Source of the DNA: Bacillus sp. V59.32b
Lineage (GTDB): Bacteria; Bacillota; Bacilli; Bacillales; DSM-1321
Direction of reading: 5' to 3'
NCBI RefSeq assembly: GCF_003429085.1
Contig: NZ_QVTC01000054.1
Span: 1 to 37,815, forward strand
Length of the DNA stretch: 37,815 bases
Each line of letters opens with the position of its first letter. The first letter of the stretch is position 1. The position numbers and the translations under genes were made by a program. This document shows positions 32,550 through 37,815 of this stretch, one piece after another. The notes under the pieces were generated by a model that saw only the letters and a program-made list of their open reading frames with translations, made no database searches and was not told the DNA's origin.

Positions 32550-32575
32550 GGGTGCACACTTACTTTCCAACAAGA

Positions 32576-32606
32576 AACAGCTGTCAATAAGACAGCTGTT
32601 TTTTTA
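32576..32606 (+). terminator. intrinsic terminator of the SurA-N lipoprotein gene
   Basis: Perfect 10-bp stem AACAGCTGTC (32576-32585) / GACAGCTGTT (32591-32600) with a T-run. Confidence 0.88.
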
Positions 32607-33009
32607 AAGGATTATTGTGGAAAATTAAAATAACGGGAAGTACATTGCATTCACCCGACAGTATGTTTATGAAAATTGAGTCAAAAAATGCAAATGGAAA
32701 TACCTTTGCTTTGGGTACTTCAATCCCATTAGTTTTTCTTCTATGGTAGTTTAAATTAAGTAGTAATGGAAAGAAAATTAGGAAGTTAGGTTTGATCGTG
32801 CAACGCAATGTTGGTTTTATTCTATTTATTAGGTATTCTCGATACGTTGACCTATGGGGAATATAGGATTGGTTCCTTCTTTGATTAAAATAATGTCATT
32901 TCTCTTGTTATCGGCAACATAGTGATTCTGTAGAGTAGGTGGTTACGTGGAAAAAGCTTATAGATTCTTGAGAAAAGATACAAAGGAAATAACGCAGCCC
33001 CAATCCAAC
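32607..33009. other. 403-bp stretch without a recognisable gene
   Basis: Short open fragments such as 'LLLSAT' and 'VGGYVEKAYRFLRKDTKEIT' are broken by stops. They may be debris of a small membrane protein gene. I see no start signals or terminators until the qox terminator. Confidence 0.4.
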
Positions 33010-33046
33010 AAAAAAAGGAGTGCCATTGTAGACACTCCTTTTTTTA
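33010..33046 (-). terminator. terminator of the qoxABCD operon
   Basis: Stem AAGGAGTG / CACTCCTT (33015-33022 and 33033-33040), extended by A- and T-runs on both sides, so it ends with U on the minus strand. Confidence 0.85.
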
Positions 33047-33050
33047 ATGT

Positions 33051-33332
33051 TTACATATCCCATACCATGGCTAATAATGTTCCAAAGACAGTAATTAGAG
33101 CAATGATTAGTCCGTAGTATACGTTCACATAGATTGCCCCTTTATCCTCAGTTTCACCAGCGTGCATAAACACTACCAGCTGTACTCCTGCTTGTACAAA
33201 TGCTGTTACAAGAAGAATCGTCATGGCTACTGCGAATGGCATTTCCAAGAAGAGAACAGCAAGAGCAATTGTAGTCAAGAGCAGTGAAAATACATAGCCC
33301 AATACTTGTTTAGCTGGAAATAATTCTTTCAT
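33051..33332 (-). CDS. qoxD: quinol oxidase aa3-600-type subunit IV
   Basis: A 93-residue protein with three TM helices, ending 'FGTLLAMVWDM'. The central 'TAFVQAGVQLVVFMHAGE' is the signature of subunit IV, which supports assembly of the oxidase. The ATG at 33332 follows qoxC's stop by two bases, with a GGAATGATG site. It is shorter than B. subtilis QoxD (124) at the N-terminus, but other Firmicutes have lengths close to this. A truncated homologue lies at 13.2 kb. Last gene of the operon. Confidence 0.92.
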   Translation of the reverse strand: MKELFPAKQVLGYVFSLLLTTIALAVLFLEMPFAVAMTILLVTAFVQAGVQLVVFMHAGETEDKGAIYVNVYYGLIIALITVFGTLLAMVWDM

Positions 33333-33334
33333 GC

Positions 33335-33931
33335 TTACATCATTCCTTTCAAGTAGATGAAGCTGAAGATGAAGATCCAAACTACATCCAAGAAATGCCA
33401 GTAAAGGGAGAAGATGAATGATTTATTAGTTGTTTCAGGAGTCAACCCGTGCTTTTTTATTTGCAGGATGATGAATAATCCCCAAAACAAACCAAGTGTA
33501 ACGTGCGCTCCATGTGTTCCTAATGTTGTAAAAAGGATCGCTGTAAAGGCACTTGTTTGAAGTGCTGCCCCTTCATGAACGAAGTGGTAGAACTCATAGA
33601 TTTCGATTCCCAGGAATACCGCTCCAAGAACCAGTGTGATGGCAAAGAAAGCCATCGTGGCTTTTTTCTTACCAAGACGCATGGCATGGATTCCAAGCCC
33701 AATGGTAAAGCTGCTTGTTAAAAGAACGAATGTATTTATAAGCACCGGGGGAGTTTGGAAAATATCTGCCGCAGAAGGGCCGTTGCCGGTACGATCAACT
33801 AATGTGAAATATGACGCAAATAGCGTTGCAAAAAGCATGATTTCGGCACCCAGAAAAATCCAAAAACCTAAGATTTTCAAACGGTTTTCTTCCGTACTAT
33901 ATTCAAGTGGAAGCGAGTGATCAATTTTCAT
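33335..33931 (-). CDS. qoxC: quinol oxidase subunit III
   Basis: A 198-residue membrane protein with five TM helices and subunit III hallmarks: 'KILGFWIFLGAEIMLFATLF', 'THGAHVTLGLFWG' and 'SLYWHFLDVVWIFIFSFIYL'. It has no redox centre; it stabilises subunit I and the proton path. The start overlaps the qoxB stop by one base (TAATG on the minus strand), showing coupling. Length matches the B. subtilis protein. Confidence 0.95.
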   Translation of the reverse strand: MKIDHSLPLEYSTEENRLKILGFWIFLGAEIMLFATLFASYFTLVDRTGNGPSAADIFQTPPVLINTFVLLTSSFTIGLGIHAMRLGKKKATMAFFAITLVLGAVFLGIEIYEFYHFVHEGAALQTSAFTAILFTTLGTHGAHVTLGLFWGLFIILQIKKHGLTPETTNKSFIFSLYWHFLDVVWIFIFSFIYLKGMM

Positions 33932-35877
33932 TATTTAGCACCTCGCAATTTTGTTTCTGTCTCTTCAATTTCTTTGACAGAGATGTAGTGACCGTGATCT
34001 TTCTCGAATGAACGGTGAGCCATACAAGCAAATATGCCGATTGTCGCAAGGACTACAAGTGGCCATATGGCGAATACAAAGGCAAATCCCCATACAAAGA
34101 AGATCCCACTCATGATAATCGGCATGCCGCTGTTATTGGGCATATGAATTTTTTCATATTCACCCTTGAATAATACATGGCCTTTTTTCTTAGAGTCCCA
34201 GAACGTTTCAATTGAATTAACTTGAGGCACTTTAGCAAAGTTATAATCGGGTACCGGTGTATGTGTAGCCCACTCTAAAGAGCGTGCATCCCATGGATCT
34301 GAACCGATATCTCTTGAAGCGTAACGAGTACTGTAGTAGATGTTGTATACGATTAAAACAAAACCTACTGCCATTACAAGTGCTCCGATAAACGAAATCA
34401 TATTGTAAATTCCAAATCCGGTTGATTCGGAGTATGTGTACATACGGCGCGCTTGACCATCCAAACCAGAGAAAAACATTGGCATGAATGCTAAGAGAGT
34501 GCCTGCTGCAATAAGCCATGCAGTCCATTTCCCGATTCTTTCATTCAGCATGAAACCGAACATTTTTGGCCAATAGTAAGTCAGACCAGCCAGCATCGCA
34601 AATACAACACCAGGAATGATAACCATGTGGAAGTGAGCTACTAAGAACATCGTATTATGATATTGGTAGTCAGCGGCTGACATTCCTAGCATTACCCCGG
34701 TAACCCCGCCGAGTGTGAAAAGCGGAATGAAAAGCAGGGAATAAAGCATTGGAGTGGTAATAGTAATTTTCCCTCTCCAAAGGGTGAACAACCAGTTGAA
34801 AATCTTAACCCCGGTCGGTACGGCAATCGCCATTGTGGTAATCGAGAAGATACTGTTTGTCAGTGCTCCTTGACCCATTGTAAAGAAATGGTGGGCCCAT
34901 ACCAGGAATGAAAGAAGAGAGATTGCAACCATTGAGAAAACCATTGATTTATAACCATATAGGTTACGGCGTGCAAAGGTTGAAATAATCTCACTATAAA
35001 TACCAAATGCCGGCAAAATTAAGATATAAACTTCAGGATGTCCCCAAACCCAGAACAAGTTCGCCCAAAGCATATCCATCCCGCCATTATCGGTTGTAAA
35101 GAAGTTTGTCCCAAATAGCCGGTCCATTGTTCCCATTATAAGTAATATTGTTAATACAGGGAACGCGAAAACGATGATAGCATTAGTGATTAAAGCAGAC
35201 CATGTGAACATTGGCATTTTCATTAACGTCATGCCAGGTGCTCTCATCTTAAGAATGGTAGTCATAAAGTTAATACCGGTCATTAATGTACCGATACCAG
35301 CAATCTGAACAGCAATCATATAATAATTCGTTCCTACCGATTCACTAAATTCTTTACCTGCAAGTGGGAAATAAGAAGACCAACCTGCATCAGGAGAACC
35401 ACCAACTACGAAAGAGATGTTGAATAACATCGCTCCGGCAAAGAATAACCAGAAACTCAGTGCGTTCAAGCGAGGGAACGCTACGTCACGGGCTCCAATT
35501 TGTAATGGAATAACAAAGTTCATTAAGGCCATAATGAAAGGCATGGCCATAAAGATAATCATAACGACCCCGTGTGTTGTGAAAATTTCATTATAGTGCT
35601 GTGCATCCAGCAGCTTGTTTTCAGGCGCGGAAAGCTGGGCACGCATCATAATGGCATCTGCACCACCGCGGAATAACATCAGCAAAGCGGATATCAGATA
35701 CATAATACCGATCCGTTTATGGTCAACGGTTGTTAACCATTCACGCCAAAGATAACCCCATTTTTTAAAATAGGTTAAGCCAGCGAGTATTGCGATAACA
35801 GTAAGACCAATGGCAACCATCGATGCGTAAATCGCTGGACTTGGATGAGGTACGGCGAATCTATCAAAAAATTCCAT
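33931..35877 (-). CDS. qoxB: quinol oxidase subunit I (haem-copper catalytic subunit)
   Basis: A 648-residue subunit I with about 14 TM helices. The ligands are all present: H102 ('FTTHGVVMI') and H417 for the low-spin haem; H280 in 'WGHPEVYILILP', with cross-linked Y284, plus H329 and H330 ('WAHHFFTMG') for CuB; and H415 ('VAHFHMVI') for the high-spin haem. It reduces O2 to water and pumps protons at the cell membrane. I chose the ATG at 35877 with AAGGGAG upstream, giving the usual length (B. subtilis 649). The in-frame ATG at 35910 has no site. Confidence 0.95.
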   Translation of the reverse strand: MEFFDRFAVPHPSPAIYASMVAIGLTVIAILAGLTYFKKWGYLWREWLTTVDHKRIGIMYLISALLMLFRGGADAIMMRAQLSAPENKLLDAQHYNEIFTTHGVVMIIFMAMPFIMALMNFVIPLQIGARDVAFPRLNALSFWLFFAGAMLFNISFVVGGSPDAGWSSYFPLAGKEFSESVGTNYYMIAVQIAGIGTLMTGINFMTTILKMRAPGMTLMKMPMFTWSALITNAIIVFAFPVLTILLIMGTMDRLFGTNFFTTDNGGMDMLWANLFWVWGHPEVYILILPAFGIYSEIISTFARRNLYGYKSMVFSMVAISLLSFLVWAHHFFTMGQGALTNSIFSITTMAIAVPTGVKIFNWLFTLWRGKITITTPMLYSLLFIPLFTLGGVTGVMLGMSAADYQYHNTMFLVAHFHMVIIPGVVFAMLAGLTYYWPKMFGFMLNERIGKWTAWLIAAGTLLAFMPMFFSGLDGQARRMYTYSESTGFGIYNMISFIGALVMAVGFVLIVYNIYYSTRYASRDIGSDPWDARSLEWATHTPVPDYNFAKVPQVNSIETFWDSKKKGHVLFKGEYEKIHMPNNSGMPIIMSGIFFVWGFAFVFAIWPLVVLATIGIFACMAHRSFEKDHGHYISVKEIEETETKLRGAK

Positions 35878-35949
35878 GCTATTGTGACTCCCTTCAGTAT
35901 TGCTTGTCATGTAAAACTAGTTGTATTATTGAACATTGCATTTAATATC

Positions 35950-36885
35950 TTAATGGTTCATCTTGCTGTGATCAGAATTACCCTCGGGTGAATCTACATC
36001 AGATTTATCGGATTCCTCAGAATCAGTTTCTTCAGTGTCAGAAGAAGATTGTTTTTTATGATGTTCTGGAGGTGGTGAGAAACCTAAATGAGTTCCAGTG
36101 AACGTTGAACGCCCAAGATGGCCAGGTTCTAATAACTCTTCGAATTTATCCTCAGTTAGAGGATCGGCAGTGGTTTTAACTTCTTCTACCCATTCATCAA
36201 ATTCAGCTTCAGGCATGGCTTCTACGTCGAACGTGTTTTCAGCGAACCCTTTACCACTGAAGTTTGCATTTCGGCCCATGAATTCTCCTGGAACGTCCGC
36301 CGCTAGGTGTAACGTGTTAACCATGTCTCCCATGGCGTACTTTTGTCCTCCAAGTTGCGGAATCCAGAAACTGGTGATTGGGCCGTATGAATAAAGTTTA
36401 AATTCAAGAGCCCGATCCGTCGGGATATTCAAGTAGTTGACTGTTTCGATTCCTTCTTCCGGATAACTGAAATGCCATTTCCAGTTAGATGATGAAGCGT
36501 AAACAACTAATGGTTCTTTATCTTCATATCCTTTAGGTGTTGCCTCAACCTTATAGTTACTTTGAACGGAAACAAATGAAAGGTAAGCGACGATTAAAAC
36601 TGGAATCCCGACACAAATCGCTTCAACCCATACATTCCCTTCAATGTGCGGTGGTTCGTAATCCTTGCTTTGATTTGACGCACGGTATTTTATTAACACA
36701 AATACCAAAATTGCGAAAACAACAAGAACAATAAAGGACATAATCCCAATCGATAACATAATGTCTTTGGCTTGGGTTTCGGCTTGAGGTCCTTTAGGGT
36801 CTAAGACCAATAATGGGTTATCGCAACCGGTTAGCACGGTAGCAATAGTAAAAAGTATAGCTATTAAAGCCCATTTCAGTTTCAT
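35950..36885 (-). CDS. qoxA: quinol oxidase subunit II (lipoprotein)
   Basis: A 311-residue subunit II. Lipobox LTGC (C21) is followed by two TM helices (about 42-66 and 88-107) and an extracellular cupredoxin domain ('YASSSNWKWHFSYPEEGIET', 'ITSFWIPQLGGQKYAMGDMV', 'NANFSGKGFAE'). The CuA ligands of cytochrome c oxidases (Cys pair and Met) are absent, so electrons come from menaquinol. An unusually acidic and Ser-rich tail ('SSDTEETDSEESDKSDVDSP') ends with several His. First gene of qoxABCD. The site GAAAGGGG is about 12 nt from the ATG, longer than usual. Confidence 0.94.
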   Translation of the reverse strand: MKLKWALIAILFTIATVLTGCDNPLLVLDPKGPQAETQAKDIMLSIGIMSFIVLVVFAILVFVLIKYRASNQSKDYEPPHIEGNVWVEAICVGIPVLIVAYLSFVSVQSNYKVEATPKGYEDKEPLVVYASSSNWKWHFSYPEEGIETVNYLNIPTDRALEFKLYSYGPITSFWIPQLGGQKYAMGDMVNTLHLAADVPGEFMGRNANFSGKGFAENTFDVEAMPEAEFDEWVEEVKTTADPLTEDKFEELLEPGHLGRSTFTGTHLGFSPPPEHHKKQSSSDTEETDSEESDKSDVDSPEGNSDHSKMNH

Positions 36886-36918
36886 TGTAATTTAATACCC
36901 CTTTCTTACATTAAAATT

Positions 36919-36934
36919 GTAATTTATAAATTAC
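36919..36934. promoter_or_regulatory. perfect palindrome upstream of qoxA
   Basis: GTAATTTATAAATTAC is self-complementary over 16 bp and lies 34-49 bp before the qoxA ATG. It could be an operator in the operon's leader. A second imperfect repeat containing TTTCACAATTATT lies at about 36951-36978. Neither could be assigned to a named regulator. Confidence 0.45.
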
Positions 36935-36978
36935 TAAAATAGAAAAATTCGGATAATTATTTCACAATTATTCTCCGA

Positions 36979-37336
36979 AAGGTCAAACGAAAATTTTAAT
37001 CATCTCAATCTTTTCGTACTTATACTAGTCCGTTGTACGCAAAAACGCAATGAAAATACCATTCTGTCACAAAAGGTTCATTAATTAGAAAAGGAAGTTG
37101 GGAAGTAGTGGTTATTTATATATTAATAGGAAAGGTAAGGAGAAATAATGATGGTCTAGTTTGATAAAATCTTATTACTTATTTTAGTATAATTAATGTT
37201 ATAGTTTTTTCTTATGATGTAAAGTAATTCATTGCTTTCTAGATTAATATAGTGTCGGAGAGAAGTATGTTAGAAGTGTTCGAAAGAGCTTAACATTTCC
37301 CATAGTTTCTTGTGAGCTAAAATCACGAACCGATAG
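36979..37336. other. gene-free stretch between qoxA and the right-hand promoter
   Basis: Stops are dense in all frames and the DNA is very AT-rich. The qox promoter should lie near its left end, but no convincing -35/-10 pair was found. Confidence 0.4.
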
Positions 37337-37385
37337 TTGAATTCTTAACCTTGATAATTCATAATGTTTATGAGTATATGTTCAG
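37337..37385 (+). promoter_or_regulatory. czcD-like promoter with CzrA-like operator (site C)
   Basis: TTGAAT (37337-37342), 17-bp spacer, CATAAT (37360-37365), then four bases and ATGAGTATATGTTCAG (37370-37385). The arrangement and spacings equal those of the czcD promoter at 27.55 kb. The next gene downstream is the small protein at 37565; any nearer gene appears lost. Confidence 0.6.
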
Positions 37386-37564
37386 ATATTATGAATTAGT
37401 GTGAAGCTAGTTTATATTTTGATGCTTTGCGATATATTATTTGTGATGGGATCGCACATTATTGGCAGAATGACCACAACCAACTCAAAAGACGGACAAC
37501 CTTACTATGAACAATAATTCCATTTTAAAAGAAAAGAAAATCAAACCGAAAAGGATGTGTTAGA

Positions 37565-37738
37565 TTGCTGTATATGGGAGTTACAAGTGATATATTGACG
37601 GTCGTCGCCGTATACGTAGTTTTGTCATTGTTAGCTCTATTGGTTATTTACATATTTAAGAAAAAATCTGATAAGGAAATTAAAGAAATCGATGAGTCAC
37701 ATAAAGCCGTAAATTCCAATAAAAAGGGAAGATATTGA
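37565..37738 (+). CDS. small single-TM membrane protein
   Basis: 57 residues from a TTG at 37565 (55 or fewer from the ATG at 37574). One TM helix at about 10-30 is rich in V, L and Y. A strongly basic/charged cytosolic tail follows ('FKKKSDKEIKEIDESHKAVN'). AAGGATGTG precedes the TTG at fair spacing. I do not recognise it. It lies about 180 nt downstream of a promoter with a CzrA-like operator, so it may be metal-responsive. Confidence 0.55.
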   Translation: MLYMGVTSDILTVVAVYVVLSLLALLVIYIFKKKSDKEIKEIDESHKAVNSNKKGRY

Positions 37739-37759
37739 AAAAGGGCAATTCCACCATTA

Positions 37760-37815
37760 AAATGTACCCTATAGTGTAGACACTTTGAAAAAAGGTCTCT
37801 CTATAGGGTGCATTT
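37760..37815. repeat. 15-bp inverted repeat at the window edge
   Basis: AAATGTACCCTATAG (37760-37774) and CTATAGGGTGCATTT (37801-37815) are complementary apart from one wobble pair, with a 26-nt centre containing AGAC / GTCT. It may continue beyond the window. It could be a strong hairpin after the small gene or the end of a mobile element. Confidence 0.6.

Noticed and set aside
36951-36978. Rex or Fnr box before qoxA
   Set aside because: Only one half resembles TTGTGAA; the other half and the spacing do not fit either consensus, so no regulator was named.

Overview
The window looks like a chromosomal segment of a low-GC, aerobic, endospore-former-type Bacillaceae. The evidence is AGGAGG-type ribosome sites, frequent TTG/GTG starts, U-run hairpin terminators, lipobox lipoproteins, an aa3-type quinol oxidase operon (qoxABCD), VanW and an OpuF-type osmoprotectant transporter. 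A Peribacillus/Bacillus simplex-like organism is my best guess, but the species cannot be fixed from sequence reading alone. I see no rRNA, tRNA, CRISPR array, phage or conjugative module.

Layout. 0-12.7 kb is an orderly core-like stretch: a small HTH/excisionase-type DNA-binding protein, a TPR plus dynamin-like GTPase, a dCache chemoreceptor with an amino-acid-binding signature, a monoacylglycerol lipase, a three-gene polar amino-acid ABC transporter, a small conserved protein on the minus strand, and the two-gene compatible-solute transporter opuFA-opuFB, whose permease is fused to its binding protein. At 12.9-13.1 kb is a small membrane protein with a repeated operator-like promoter.

13.15-16.42 kb is a region of decay. 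It holds the 3' end of a second qoxD, the 3' end of a second ZIP-family transporter gene, an intact CDF efflux gene and a YtkA-like lipoprotein gene, then a frameshifted metallophosphoesterase, an IS3-type orfA remnant and the 3' end of another CDF gene. Intact relatives of qoxD, the ZIP gene and the CDF gene all occur later in this same window. 16.4-19.2 kb (minus strand) carries a secreted PHP-domain metallohydrolase (CehA/McbA type) followed by a HupE/UreJ-type membrane protein. 19.2-22.4 kb has gene remnants, VanW, an NlpC/P60 remnant and a CzcO-like flavoprotein.

22.4-28.9 kb is a metal-homeostasis cluster: czcO-like flavoprotein, ZIP-like permease, feoA, a FeoB split into separate GTPase and membrane genes, two divergent CDF exporters and a CzrA-type ArsR repressor with a full set of metal ligands. 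Four similar imperfect palindromes (type ATGAGTATATATTCAT) lie before the czcO-like gene, in the feoA promoter, after the czcD promoter -10 box, and in an almost identically built promoter at 37.3 kb. I infer a CzrA-type regulon that ties the Feo system to metal efflux.

29-33 kb has cell-envelope genes (a four-SH3b amidase, a small membrane protein, and a SurA-N lipoprotein lacking a rotamase domain). 33-36.9 kb is the qoxABCD operon on the minus strand. The right edge holds a short single-TM protein gene and an inverted repeat.
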